Positions 8,036-17,275 of a stretch of 64,000 nt of DNA are shown one piece after another. This stretch comes from Pedobacter sp. PLR (GTDB taxonomy: Bacteria > Bacteroidota > Bacteroidia > Sphingobacteriales > Sphingobacteriaceae). Each line of letters starts with the position of its first letter. Position 1 is the stretch's first letter. The position numbers and the translations under genes were made by a program. Below the pieces are notes generated by a model. That model had not been told where the DNA came from. It ran no database searches and worked only from the letters and a program-made list of their open reading frames with translations. The DNA lies in the NCBI RefSeq assembly GCF_026239675.1, contig NZ_JAPIVQ010000002.1, forward strand, positions 682,001 through 746,000. Reading direction: 5' to 3'.

Positions 8036-9991
8036 TTAAGAAATCGCTTTGCTTTCTTTGCCCAGTTTACTATGTCTGTAACCATAAAGGAAATAAACGA
8101 CCAGACCGATGGCCAGCCAGATTCCGAAACCAATCCAGTTGGAAATCCCAAGCTCACACATCATATATAAACAGCTCATCAATCCTAAAACAGGAATCAA
8201 TGATAAGTTTTTGGTGATACAGAAATAGGTGATCACCAGGCAAATGATAAAGAAAATCCACATCGGGATCTTGTGCTTAAACAACGACCATCCTTCTTCA
8301 TATTTCTTCTCTGCACTCACCGCCGATTGATCCATGAACTGTTGGTATTGTACTTCAGATAATTCGCTCAGGTAAGCTGCGGCATCCAGGGTCTCTCCCG
8401 GAGCAACTTTTACAGGACCATTTTTAATCTCTTCTTTTACCGATTCCAGTTCCGTTCCGCTTAGAGAAGTGATAAAATGAACCGGTTCATAAATCCTTGG
8501 TGAATTGAAAATAAACGCGTTCGTTTGATCCTTATAAGCTGTAAAGCCATAAATTAAGGAAGCAATGAGTACAACAGGGATAATGTATTTAGAGTTTACA
8601 TAAGGCGTTTTAAATTTACCACGCTGTATGTTTGGCTTGTTCTGGAGCACCAATACGCCTGCACAAACCAGCACAAACGCAAATAACGTACCTATAGAGC
8701 AAAGATCTGTTACGATCGTAAGGTTCATGAACAAAGAAGGAATGGCGACAACAAAGCCCACTACAATCGTTGCAAAGGAAGGTGTTTTATAAACAGGGTG
8801 TATCTTCGAAAAGGCTTTCGGCAATAAACCATCACGGCTCATGCTCATCCAGATTCTAGGTTGTCCCATTTGGAAAACCAATAACACACTGGCCATAGCA
8901 AATACTGCACTCACGGCAATGATTCCGCTCATCAGTTTGAGGTTGATATGGTCAAATACAAAAGCAAGTGGATCACCAACCGCTAAAAGGCTGTAGTTGA
9001 CAATACCGGTAAGCACCAGGGCAATGGCAACGTATAAAATCGTACAGATGATAATCGCCCACATCATACCTCTTGGAAGGTCACGTTGCGGGTTTTTACA
9101 TTCTTCTGCTGTTGTAGAAATGGCATCAAAGCCGATATAGGCAAAGAATACTGCGGAGACTCCTTTAAGTACTCCCGATACTCCATTAGGAGCAAAAGGG
9201 TCCCAGTTGGCTGTATCTACGTAGAAAACACCTACTGCCAGTACCAGTAAAATTACGGCCAGTTTAACCACAACCATCGCATTACTTGCATTTCTGGATT
9301 CCTTCATCCCTCTGTAGATCAGCCAGGTAATGAGGACAATAATCCCCAATGCCGGAATGTCTGCTACAATATGGAAATTGCCAATTTTCGGCGCGGTAAT
9401 CCAGGCATTATTGGCCAGTTTAGTAGCCTCATCAAGGTTGGCGAAACTTTTCCCGGCATTAACCAGGGCTTCCGCGTGTTTATGACCGTTATAAGCAGAA
9501 AGGTAGTCCATGGTGGCCCAATCAGGCACATGAATCCCTTTGAGGCCTATGGCGGGAATGTTTATGGAGGAGAGGAGTCCAGTAAAATAGTCGGACCAGG
9601 AAATGGCCACGGTAATGTTCCCGATAGAGTACTCCATAATCAGCGACCAGCCAATGATCCAGGCCACTAATTCGCCAAAGGCGACATAAGAATACGTATA
9701 AGCACTACCCGAAACCGGCACCATAGAAGCGAATTCCGCATAAGCGAAAGCGGCAAAACTACAGGCAATAGCAGTAAAGATGAATAGAAATATTACTGCC
9801 GGACCTCCATCCGCACTCGCTTTTCCAATGGTACTGAAGATACCGGCGCCAATGATTGCGGCAATCCCAAAGGCAGTAAGGTCTCTTACTCCTAATGTTT
9901 TTTGTAAGGAGTCGCCATGCTCCCCATGGCCTTTTTCTGCATCTTCTAATATCCGGGATATAGACTTCTTTCTGAAGAGTTTTTCAAACAT
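8036..9991 (-). CDS. APC family amino acid permease with soluble insertions
   Basis: A 651-residue inner-membrane transporter of the amino acid-polyamine-organocation superfamily, closest in style to YfnA/cationic amino acid transporters. The start of TM1 shows GIAAIIGAGIFSTIG, and YAEFASMVPVSGSAYTYSY is the strongly conserved family block. It is a paralogue of the permease at 34909-36609 but ~85 residues longer. The extra length comes from a ~50-residue loop after about residue 150 and a ~90-residue hydrophilic stretch (roughly residues 480-570) between late membrane segments. Substrate is unknown. Single-gene unit with its own terminator. Confidence 0.9.
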   Translation of the reverse strand: MFEKLFRKKSISRILEDAEKGHGEHGDSLQKTLGVRDLTAFGIAAIIGAGIFSTIGKASADGGPAVIFLFIFTAIACSFAAFAYAEFASMVPVSGSAYTYSYVAFGELVAWIIGWSLIMEYSIGNITVAISWSDYFTGLLSSINIPAIGLKGIHVPDWATMDYLSAYNGHKHAEALVNAGKSFANLDEATKLANNAWITAPKIGNFHIVADIPALGIIVLITWLIYRGMKESRNASNAMVVVKLAVILLVLAVGVFYVDTANWDPFAPNGVSGVLKGVSAVFFAYIGFDAISTTAEECKNPQRDLPRGMMWAIIICTILYVAIALVLTGIVNYSLLAVGDPLAFVFDHINLKLMSGIIAVSAVFAMASVLLVFQMGQPRIWMSMSRDGLLPKAFSKIHPVYKTPSFATIVVGFVVAIPSLFMNLTIVTDLCSIGTLFAFVLVCAGVLVLQNKPNIQRGKFKTPYVNSKYIIPVVLIASLIYGFTAYKDQTNAFIFNSPRIYEPVHFITSLSGTELESVKEEIKNGPVKVAPGETLDAAAYLSELSEVQYQQFMDQSAVSAEKKYEEGWSLFKHKIPMWIFFIICLVITYFCITKNLSLIPVLGLMSCLYMMCELGISNWIGFGIWLAIGLVVYFLYGYRHSKLGKESKAIS

Positions 9992-10047
9992 TGAATGGTG
10001 GTTAGTTTAGTTTGTATTATCCAAACTTATAAATTACTTCTAAACAA

Positions 10048-11763
10048 TTAACCTAATTTCTGTAATTCGTCTTTTACAAAGGAAGCCAGTTCCTCTATAT
10101 AGCTCAGACTGAAGTCGAATTTAATGCCCGCTGTTTCATAAATTTCATTGATCGGTTTCGTGTAACCCAAAGAAAGTGCAGCCAGATATTGTTCCAGTGC
10201 CTGCAGTGGATTTTCCTTGTAATTTTTCCAGATGGCAATGGCACCCAATTGTGCAATCGCGTATTCTATATAATAGAACGGAACCTCAAATAAGTGTAAT
10301 TGCTTCTGCCATAGGTTGCCAAATTCAGCTTTCTGACCTTCCCAGTCGGCAAAGCCTGCACCAAAACGCGCATAAATCTGTTTGAAGGTTTCCTCTCTGT
10401 CTGCAGCATTATGACCAGGATTGGTATAAATCCAATGTTGGAACTGATCAATCACCGCCACCCATGGCAGGGTTTTCAGTACATCTGCCAGTTGCTCTTT
10501 TTTTGCGCGTAATAAATCTTCGGCATTGTCGAAATAAACATCCCAGTAATCCATAGAAATCAGCTCCATACTCATGGAAGCCAGTTCTGCTACTTCAGAT
10601 GGACAATGTTTAAAGTCGTTCAGCTCCAGGTTAGCCGTCATAAAAGTATGAATCGCGTGACCACCTTCATGAACCATAGTGGTCAGATCTCTCAGCGAGC
10701 CTGCAGAATTCATAAAGATGAAAGGTGCGCCGGTTTCTGCCAATGGATAATTGTAACCTCCCGGTGCTTTGCCTTTTCTACTTTCTACGTCGAATAGGTT
10801 ATTCGCTTTCATAGTGGCCAGCATTTGTCCCAACTTCGGATCAATCGCATTAAAACAGGCAATACTTTTGTCTATGAGTTCAGCACCGTTTTTAAACGGC
10901 TTTAGGGCTGCTTTGCCAGTGGTGCTCACTTCCATGTCCCATGGCTTTAAGGTGGTTAAACCTAGAGCATCGGCACGTTTTTGCGCCTGTTCTTTCAGGA
11001 TAGGCACGACTTGTTTTTCAATCGCCTCATGGAAATGATAACAATCCTGAGGGGTATAGTCAAATCTGCCCAATGCCTGGAACATATAATCGCGGTAGTT
11101 TTCGAAACCTGCATTCAAAGCCACCTGATGACGCATCACCAACAGCTCATCAAACAGGATGTTTAAATCGTCTTTATCTACCAAACGGCGTTGTTGGATG
11201 GTCTCCCATGCCTGTTGTCTAACCGCTCTGTCTGTATCTTTAATGAAGTTTGAAGCTTGTTCAAGTGTGTATTCCTGGCCATTAATTTCTACACTCATGG
11301 CACCGGTAATCCCCTGGTAACGCTGTTGAGCTACCTGTAGTTTAGTCAGCAGCTCCACATTCTCTTCCCGATAGATCTCAATTGCTTTTCTGATCGCTCT
11401 GATGTAAACAAAAAATTTCTCCTGATCCAGCTCATCGATAAAAGGGCTGTCATTGAACTTTTGGTTCAGCTGATTGGCGATAGGGGAGATCTTCGGCTCG
11501 ATTTCCGTAGCGAAGTATTGAAAATCTGCAACCAGCTTTTCATTTGCCGTATCACAACTCATGCGGATGTAACGCCAGGCAAAATCTTCCTCTAATGCAG
11601 CTTCCAGTTCACTCTTATCTTTCAGCCATTTTTCCAGTTCCTGAACATCAGCAATTGGACGTTCCAGCAATTCATCCAGAATAGGGGCTAAATTGTCCCA
11701 TTTCATTTCAAGATGCTGCGGAATATAAGCTCTTTGCTTTACCGGTATATTAAGATTGATCAT
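10048..11763 (-). CDS. M3 family oligoendopeptidase
   Basis: A 571-residue cytoplasmic zinc metallopeptidase of the M3 (PepF/thimet oligopeptidase-like) family that degrades short peptides. The zinc-binding and catalytic motif is HEGGH at residues 365-369 (MVHEGGHAIHTF), with the downstream Glu ligand expected in SMSMELIS. No signal peptide. The C-terminal half reads as the usual all-helical catalytic domain. It is transcribed alone; the neighbour upstream on the same strand ends at a terminator. Confidence 0.93.
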   Translation of the reverse strand: MINLNIPVKQRAYIPQHLEMKWDNLAPILDELLERPIADVQELEKWLKDKSELEAALEEDFAWRYIRMSCDTANEKLVADFQYFATEIEPKISPIANQLNQKFNDSPFIDELDQEKFFVYIRAIRKAIEIYREENVELLTKLQVAQQRYQGITGAMSVEINGQEYTLEQASNFIKDTDRAVRQQAWETIQQRRLVDKDDLNILFDELLVMRHQVALNAGFENYRDYMFQALGRFDYTPQDCYHFHEAIEKQVVPILKEQAQKRADALGLTTLKPWDMEVSTTGKAALKPFKNGAELIDKSIACFNAIDPKLGQMLATMKANNLFDVESRKGKAPGGYNYPLAETGAPFIFMNSAGSLRDLTTMVHEGGHAIHTFMTANLELNDFKHCPSEVAELASMSMELISMDYWDVYFDNAEDLLRAKKEQLADVLKTLPWVAVIDQFQHWIYTNPGHNAADREETFKQIYARFGAGFADWEGQKAEFGNLWQKQLHLFEVPFYYIEYAIAQLGAIAIWKNYKENPLQALEQYLAALSLGYTKPINEIYETAGIKFDFSLSYIEELASFVKDELQKLG

Positions 11764-11845
11764 AGCTATTTTTAAATTACCAGGGCAAATATAATGAACG
11801 CAGGGCAGAGGCTTATACTTGTTAAAATAAAATCGGGCTAAAATT

Positions 11846-11883
11846 AAAAAGCCTTTTTCAAGCTGAGCTCGAAAAAGGCTTTT
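11846..11883 (-). terminator. Terminator of the engB - ubiA-like operon
   Basis: AAAAAGCCTTTTTC (11846-11859) pairs with GAAAAAGGCTTTT (11871-11883), 13 bp, loop of 11. It has T-runs on both strands. It lies 40 bp beyond the prenyltransferase stop on the minus strand. Confidence 0.85.
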
Positions 11884-11922
11884 CCATCATCCTGAAGAAG
11901 GATTTCTGAATATCGTGTAGCG

Positions 11923-12792
11923 TTAGTATAGCAATGTTCTCATTAAGGCATCTGCAAGAAAGCAGGCTGCAAAAATTACAGAAGCAAAACCGTTAGTTGT
12001 CATAAAAGCCCGGTCTACTTTGCTGATGTCATTTGGTTTAACCAATAAATGTTGATAGATCAACATCGAGCAGAAAAAGGCAACACCCAGGTAATAAAAC
12101 CAGCTAAAGTCATCCGGAGCCAGTGCGATGGGTGCAATGACACATATTGCAGAAAGTACATGAAGACCTTCTGAAAGTTTCAAAGCGTTTTTGATGCCCA
12201 ATGCTGCGGGAATGGAATGTAGCTTTTCATCACGGTCAAAACCTTCGTCCTGAAGCGCGTAGATGATGTCAAAGCCACTTACCCAAAAAAGCACCGCAAA
12301 AGAATAAAGCACCGGAATCAATGCAAATTCACCGGTAACAGCGATATAAGCACCAATAGGAGCCAGTGAAAGCCCTAAGCCCAGTACCATGTGGCACAAA
12401 GCGGTAAATCTTTTGGTATAGCTATAAAATAAAACCACAAACAGTGCTACCGGAGATAAGTAAAAGCAAAGCGGATTGATGAATGCGGTGGTCACTATAA
12501 ATAAAATACAGTTGACAATCACAAAGATCAGAGCCTCATTAGCTGATACTCTTCCTGCCGGAATATCACGCATTTGTGTACGTGGATTTTTGGCATCAAT
12601 GTTTCTATCCAGGTACCTGTTAAAGGCCATTGCCGCATTTCGGGCAAAGACCATACACAGCAATACCATCACCAATAACATCCATTTAAACGGATTGGTG
12701 GTCGTTGTTACACCCAGGAAAAATCCGATCATCGCAAAAGGGAGCGCAAAAACGGAATGGGCAAACAAGACCAGTGAAAAATATTTCTTCAT
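11923..12792 (-). CDS. UbiA-like polyprenyltransferase, probably quinone biosynthesis
   Basis: A 289-residue integral membrane prenyltransferase. The first prenyl-diphosphate/Mg2+ motif is NRYLDRNID (Asn58, Asp62, Asp66) and the second is DIIYALQDEGFDRDE near residue 175. About eight or nine membrane segments. The N-terminus (FAHSVFALPFAMIG) resembles the UbiA subgroup that includes MqnP of the futalosine menaquinone route rather than MenA. This organism type lacks ubiquinone, so a menaquinone role is inferred. ubiE lies divergently 695 bp from its start, across engB, which supports a quinone function. Its start codon lies 15 bp past the end of engB. Confidence 0.85.
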   Translation of the reverse strand: MKKYFSLVLFAHSVFALPFAMIGFFLGVTTTTNPFKWMLLVMVLLCMVFARNAAMAFNRYLDRNIDAKNPRTQMRDIPAGRVSANEALIFVIVNCILFIVTTAFINPLCFYLSPVALFVVLFYSYTKRFTALCHMVLGLGLSLAPIGAYIAVTGEFALIPVLYSFAVLFWVSGFDIIYALQDEGFDRDEKLHSIPAALGIKNALKLSEGLHVLSAICVIAPIALAPDDFSWFYYLGVAFFCSMLIYQHLLVKPNDISKVDRAFMTTNGFASVIFAACFLADALMRTLLY

Positions 12793-12807
12793 ATCACCAA
12801 TACCTGT

Positions 12808-13434
12808 TTAGTCTTCCTGAGGAGTTAAAATCGGCATGGCAAAATCAAGATTTGTCTGTTCGATAAATTTCAGGATCTCTTCTTTACCTGCGTATTTTTC
12901 AGCAGAAGTTACAAAACATGGAGGGATTTCTTCAAACCAACCACCTAATTCTTTTTTAAAGGCTGCTACGTTCTTATCCGTTTTTACTGCCGATTGTTTA
13001 TCTGCCTTAGTGAAAGCCAGTACAAATGGAATCTGGATTTCTCCCATCCAGCAGCAAAACTCAAGATCGATCTTTTGCGGCTCCAATCTGCTGTCGATCA
13101 AAACGAACACGCATTGTAAGCTTTCTCTTTTGGTGATGTAGTTGCGGATAAATTTCTCCCAGCTTTCTCTGCTGTTCTTAGAAACTTTGGCATAACCATA
13201 TCCTGGTAAATCTACAATATACCATTCGTCATTAATGAGAAAATGGTTAATTAACTGGGTTTTACCCGGCCTTTGGGACGTTTTTGCTAAACCATGCTGA
13301 TTTACCAGCATATTGATCAATGAAGACTTCCCTACGTTGGAACGTCCGATAAATGCATACTCGGGCTTATTGGCAACAGGCAAAGCTGAAACCTTTGTAT
13401 TACTACAAATAAATGTTGCTGATTTTATAATCAT
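12808..13434 (-). CDS. engB: Ribosome biogenesis GTP-binding protein EngB (YsxC/YihA)
   Basis: A 208-residue TRAFAC-class GTPase needed for large ribosomal subunit assembly. The G1/P-loop is GRSNVGKSS (residues 30-38), the G2 threonine lies in SQRPGKTQ, G3 is DLPGYG and G4 is TKAD. The size is typical for the family. First gene of the engB - prenyltransferase operon and divergent from ubiE, with a 52-bp gap between the two starts. Confidence 0.96.
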   Translation of the reverse strand: MIIKSATFICSNTKVSALPVANKPEYAFIGRSNVGKSSLINMLVNQHGLAKTSQRPGKTQLINHFLINDEWYIVDLPGYGYAKVSKNSRESWEKFIRNYITKRESLQCVFVLIDSRLEPQKIDLEFCCWMGEIQIPFVLAFTKADKQSAVKTDKNVAAFKKELGGWFEEIPPCFVTSAEKYAGKEEILKFIEQTNLDFAMPILTPQED

Positions 13435-13469
13435 TTGACAAAGGTAGAAAATTAGTTTTCAACAATACT

Positions 13470-13477
13470 TATCTTTG
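13470..13477 (+). promoter_or_regulatory. Putative -7 box of the ubiE promoter
   Basis: TATCTTTG matches TAnnTTTG and ends 9 bp before the ubiE ATG, so the 5' leader would be only a few bases long. No convincing TTG was found about 20 bp upstream. Confidence 0.5.
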
Positions 13478-13486
13478 CAGCTTACC

Positions 13487-14218
13487 ATGAACGAAAAGAT
13501 CACACCATACCAGTCTGCAACCGCTACTAAAAAGGAACAAGTAGCCTCTATGTTTGATAACATATCTGAAACTTATGATTTTTTAAATCACTTTATGTCG
13601 CTCGGAATTGATATTCTATGGCGTAAAAAGGCGATTGTAGAGCTGAAAGCGCTAAAACCGCGCCTGATCCTTGATGTCGCAACAGGTACCGGAGATTTCG
13701 CTTTTGAAGCGATAAAAATTCTTAACCCGGAAAAGGTAATTGGTGTAGATATTTCTGATGGAATGTTGGAAGTAGCCCGTAAAAAGATAAAAGATCGCAA
13801 TTTGGGTAGTGTTTTTTCTGTTCAGATGGGCGATTCTGAAGGTTTACATTTTGACGACAATCATTTTGATGCCGTTACCGTTGCCTTTGGGGTAAGAAAT
13901 TATGAAAACCTGGAAAAAGGATTGGCAGATATGTACCGCGTTTTAAAACCAGGTGGTAAAATCGTGATCCTTGAGTTCTCGAAACCAAGAAAATTCCCGG
14001 TTAAACAAGGGTATAATTTTTACTTTAACCACATCACACCGCTACTTGGGAAGATTTTTTCTAAGGATAATAAAGCCTACACTTATTTACCGGAATCTGT
14101 AGCCGCATTCCCGGATGGGGAAGCTTTTAATCAAATGATGACTAAAGTTGGCTTTAAAGAGGCAAAAGATAACAGATTGACATTTGGTGTCTGTGCAATT
14201 TACACGGGTATAAAATAA
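13487..14218 (+). CDS. ubiE: Demethylmenaquinone methyltransferase UbiE/MenG
   Basis: Class I SAM-dependent methyltransferase that converts demethylmenaquinone to menaquinone. The SAM-binding motif I is DVATGTGDFAFEA, and the family signatures YDFLNHFMSLGID and FGVRNYENLEKGL are clear. An in-frame TTG at 13475 exists, but it lies inside the putative -7 box; the ATG at 13487 gives MNEKITPYQ and 243 residues, the normal length. It is the first gene of a plus-strand unit with the PorT-like gene, 87 bp downstream, and is divergent from engB. Confidence 0.95.
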   Translation: MNEKITPYQSATATKKEQVASMFDNISETYDFLNHFMSLGIDILWRKKAIVELKALKPRLILDVATGTGDFAFEAIKILNPEKVIGVDISDGMLEVARKKIKDRNLGSVFSVQMGDSEGLHFDDNHFDAVTVAFGVRNYENLEKGLADMYRVLKPGGKIVILEFSKPRKFPVKQGYNFYFNHITPLLGKIFSKDNKAYTYLPESVAAFPDGEAFNQMMTKVGFKEAKDNRLTFGVCAIYTGIK

Positions 14219-14255
14219 CAATGCGATAGCCGGACCAGGGTTCGGCTGTAAAAAA

Positions 14256-14293
14256 AACACGATATTCCAGTTAAAGAACACGATATTCCAGTT
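14256..14293. repeat. Two 17-bp direct repeats between ubiE and porT
   Basis: AACACGATATTCCAGTT occurs at 14256-14272 and again at 14277-14293, a period of 21 bp (two helical turns). The second copy ends 12 bp before the PorT-like start codon. It could be a tandem protein-binding site or a recent duplication. Confidence 0.7.
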
Positions 14294-14305
14294 TTAAGAA
14301 TCCGT

Positions 14306-15064
14306 ATGAAAGTAAAACTATCCTTTTTCTCTCTTTTGATGCTTGTGGGAGGTACCGCAAATGCGCAGAATTGGGGTGGAGGAATAGATGATACAGATCT
14401 GCATTTTGGGTTCACTTTTCAATACATCTCTTCGGAGTATAAGTTGTTAAAGAAAATAAATTGGAAGGAAAGTCCGGGGGATTTCCCTGATTTACCGGAT
14501 TTTGTACCTAGAGGATTAAGCGCTATTGCGGCGAAACCTTCTCCCGGATTTGGAATCGGCTTTGTGGTGAACCAAAAGCTATTGGAAAATGTGGACCTCC
14601 GCTTAACCCCGGTTTTGGTGTTTAATGATCGGTTACTGACTTACCGCTTTGAGAATATTCCGATTACAGCAGGGCAACCTTTTTTAGAAGTAGAAAAGAA
14701 AGTGCAATCGACGCTGGTAGAATTTCCCCTCGGACTGAAAATCAAATCTAACAGAAGAAACAATTTCAGGGCCTATATGATTGGCGGGGTTAAATACTCT
14801 ACGGATATCTCCTCCAAGAAAAAAAGCGACAATGCGAAGGTAACGGATCCGATGGAAATGTTCCTGAACAACAAAAAAAGCTTTCTTTCTTATGAAGCGG
14901 GATTAGGTATGGATTTGTATTTTGAATACTTCAAGATGTCGCCGGAACTGAAATTATCTTATTCTTTTGATAGTGTCATGAAAAGGGAAACACCACATGT
15001 GTTTTCCAATCCAATCGATAAGTTGATGTTACGCCATGTAACCTTCAGCTTGTTTTTTGAGTGA
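14306..15064 (+). CDS. porT: PorT-like outer-membrane protein, type IX secretion
   Basis: A 252-residue outer-membrane beta-barrel with a signal peptide ending near ANAQN. The N-terminal block LHFGFTFQYISSEY, the central FPLGLKIKSNRR - NFRAYMIGGVKYS and the C-terminal RHVTFSLFFE are the pattern of the PorT/SprT family, a component of the type IX secretion and gliding machinery. Its position directly after ubiE is the arrangement often seen for porT in this phylum. A type IX cargo protein is encoded at 4687-5202, so the system is used here. Confidence 0.8.
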   Translation: MKVKLSFFSLLMLVGGTANAQNWGGGIDDTDLHFGFTFQYISSEYKLLKKINWKESPGDFPDLPDFVPRGLSAIAAKPSPGFGIGFVVNQKLLENVDLRLTPVLVFNDRLLTYRFENIPITAGQPFLEVEKKVQSTLVEFPLGLKIKSNRRNNFRAYMIGGVKYSTDISSKKKSDNAKVTDPMEMFLNNKKSFLSYEAGLGMDLYFEYFKMSPELKLSYSFDSVMKRETPHVFSNPIDKLMLRHVTFSLFFE

Positions 15065-15178
15065 TTTGTTAGAATTTTTTTAGTTTTGTTCAGACTATTA
15101 TCAGCTTAACCGCACATTACTCCTGTTAAAAAGGGAAGAAATCATTTTTAATAATTAGCATTAAAAAAATATATACCA

Positions 15179-15934
15179 ATGAAAACTGCATTAATTACAG
15201 GAGCAACTTCAGGAATTGGAGCGGCATGTGCTGATTTATTTGCTGCACAAGGTTATAATTTGATTCTTGTAGCAAGAAGAGAAGCGTTGTTGAAAGAGGT
15301 GGCCAGAGGCCTGGAAGAGAAATATGCAATTGAGACCAAAACACTGGTTGCAGATGTCAGGATTCATGACGATCTTTCTAATGCACTGGAAAGTTTACCT
15401 GCTGCCTGGAAAGCCGTAGATGTGCTGATCAATAATGCAGGATTAAGTCAGGGATTAGATCCGATTGATAAAGGGAGTATTTCTGATTGGGATACCATGA
15501 TTGATACCAATGTAAAAGGCTTACTTTATGTGACTAAAATTGTGTCCAACTGGATGATTGTCAGGAAATCCGGACATATCATTAACATTGGCTCTATTGC
15601 CGGACAAGAAGTTTATCCAAATGGAAACGTATATTGTGCCACAAAACATGCAGTAGATGCCCTGAATAAAGGCATGCGCATTGACTTATTGCCTCATGGT
15701 ATTAAGGTAACGGCCATCAATCCCGGAATGGTAGAAACGGAGTTTTCTAAAGTTCGTTTTAAAGGAGATGAAAGCCGCGCTAAAAAAGTATACGATGGCC
15801 TGGAGCCTTTAGTGGCCAATGACATTGCAGAAGCCATTTGGTTTGCAGTGAGCAGACCGGCTCATGTCAATATCAACGATATGTTGATTATGCCGACTGC
15901 ACAGGCATCAGGAGCCATTATTAAAAGAGATTAA
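15179..15934 (+). CDS. SDR family NAD(P)-dependent oxidoreductase
   Basis: A 251-residue classical short-chain dehydrogenase. The cofactor motif TGATSGIG lies at about residues 7-14, LINNAG at about residue 85, and the catalytic Tyr and Lys are in YCATK. An Arg after the second strand (LVARRE) suggests NADP(H) preference. It resembles YdfG-type 3-hydroxy acid dehydrogenases acting on serine or 3-hydroxypropionate-like substrates, but the substrate is not certain. It is followed 18 bp later by the YqeY-type gene. Confidence 0.9.
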   Translation: MKTALITGATSGIGAACADLFAAQGYNLILVARREALLKEVARGLEEKYAIETKTLVADVRIHDDLSNALESLPAAWKAVDVLINNAGLSQGLDPIDKGSISDWDTMIDTNVKGLLYVTKIVSNWMIVRKSGHIINIGSIAGQEVYPNGNVYCATKHAVDALNKGMRIDLLPHGIKVTAINPGMVETEFSKVRFKGDESRAKKVYDGLEPLVANDIAEAIWFAVSRPAHVNINDMLIMPTAQASGAIIKRD

Positions 15935-15952
15935 CATTTCAATTCAAAAGAT

Positions 15953-16399
15953 ATGATATCAAATACTATAGATCAGGAAATTAAAAAAGCGATGCTTGCT
16001 AAAGATCAGGCCGCATTAAGAGGTTTAAGAGCAATTAAAGCAGCATTATTACTAGCGAAAACAGAAAAAGGATCAGCAGAAGAAATTACTGAAGAAACAG
16101 AAGCTAAGATTCTTCAAAAGCTGGTAAAGCAACGTAAAGAATCATCAGACATTTACAAAACGCAAGGTCGTGAGGATTTGAGCATTATTGAAGAAGAAGA
16201 GATCGAAGTGATCAGCCAATTCTTACCTAAGCAATTGGATCAGGCAGAAATTGAAAGTATTGTTGCACAGATTATTAAAGATTCAGGTGCTACCTCAGTA
16301 AAAGAAATGGGTAAAGTTATCGGCCTTGCCAACAAAGAACTTGCGGGTAAAGCAGACGGTAAATTGATCGCTGAAATCGTTAAAACGCAATTGGCATAA
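15953..16399 (+). CDS. GatB/YqeY domain-containing protein
   Basis: A 148-residue all-helical protein of the YqeY family, the free-standing version of the tRNA-binding tail of the amidotransferase subunit GatB. Typical features are the N-terminal KAMLAKDQAALRGLRAIKAA, the central QRKESSDIY and the C-terminal GKVIGLANKELAGKADG. Its cellular role is poorly defined; a link with aminoacyl-tRNA metabolism is inferred from the domain. Probably cotranscribed with the SDR gene. Confidence 0.9.
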   Translation: MISNTIDQEIKKAMLAKDQAALRGLRAIKAALLLAKTEKGSAEEITEETEAKILQKLVKQRKESSDIYKTQGREDLSIIEEEEIEVISQFLPKQLDQAEIESIVAQIIKDSGATSVKEMGKVIGLANKELAGKADGKLIAEIVKTQLA

Positions 16400-16510
16400 A
16401 ATATGCTTGAATTGTATGTGTTTAAACTTTTTTCCAAAATTAATGTCTTAAATTACATATAATTTAATTTACTGCACTAACTTAGTAGCATTACCTTATT
16501 AACACAAAAT

Positions 16511-17275
16511 ATGAAATACGAAGTAATAGACGAAGACGGGTTTAAATATATTGAGGCTGGAAAAGGAGAACCCCTGGTATTACTTCATGGTTTAATGGGA
16601 GAGTTGAGCAACTGGGAACCAGCGATAGATCATTTTAAAGAAAAGTATCACGTAATCGTTCCAATTCTGCCACTTTATGAGCTTCCTATACTTACTTTAG
16701 GTGTAAAAAGTTTATCAAAATATATTCACAAATTTTTAAAATATAAGAAGCTTAATCAGGTAGTTTTAATCGGTAATTCATTGGGAGGGCATATAGGACT
16801 AGTCTTTACTGCTGCTCATCAGGAAAACGTAAAAGCACTGGTATTGACCGGAAGTTCGGGCTTATATGAAAATGCATTTGGCGGATCTTTCCCAAAAAGA
16901 GAGAACCGTGATTATATTAAAGAAAAAGTACAATTTACCTTTTATGATCCTGCAATAGCAACGGATGAACTGGTAGATGAGGTGTATAAAAGTGTAAATG
17001 ACCGTTCCAGAGTAATCAGGATTCTGGCCTTAGCAAAATCTGCTATCCGCCATAACATGTCTAAAGAGCTGTCAAGAATCACGATTCCAGTTTCCTTAAT
17101 CTGGGGAAAACAGGATAAAATTACACCTCCTGAAGTGGCAGAAGAGTTCCATGAACTATTGCCTAATTCAGAGTTAAACTGGGTTGATAAATGTGGACAT
17201 GCACCGATGATGGAGCGTCCGGAAGTTTTCAACGAATATCTGGAGAAGTTTTTGAATAGAATATTATTAAAATAA
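16511..17275 (+). CDS. Alpha/beta hydrolase
   Basis: A 254-residue alpha/beta-hydrolase fold protein. The oxyanion region is LLHGLMG, the nucleophile elbow GNSLGG carries the catalytic Ser, and the catalytic His is in KCGHAPMMERP. The acid is probably the Asp in WGKQDKITPP. No signal peptide. The substrate is unknown. Its stop codon overlaps the start of the CBS gene (TAATG), so the two are translationally coupled at the head of the run through nadK to bamA. Confidence 0.9.
   Translation: MKYEVIDEDGFKYIEAGKGEPLVLLHGLMGELSNWEPAIDHFKEKYHVIVPILPLYELPILTLGVKSLSKYIHKFLKYKKLNQVVLIGNSLGGHIGLVFTAAHQENVKALVLTGSSGLYENAFGGSFPKRENRDYIKEKVQFTFYDPAIATDELVDEVYKSVNDRSRVIRILALAKSAIRHNMSKELSRITIPVSLIWGKQDKITPPEVAEEFHELLPNSELNWVDKCGHAPMMERPEVFNEYLEKFLNRILLK

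Noticed and set aside
10769-11038. 89-codon plus-strand frame inside the M3 peptidase gene
   Set aside because: Shadow frame opposite a clearly coding sequence with an intact HEGGH motif.
14221-14250. Hairpin AGCCGGAC/GTTCGGCT after ubiE
   Set aside because: It is followed by A residues, not T, on the plus strand, so it is not a terminator for ubiE. No minus-strand gene ends there.
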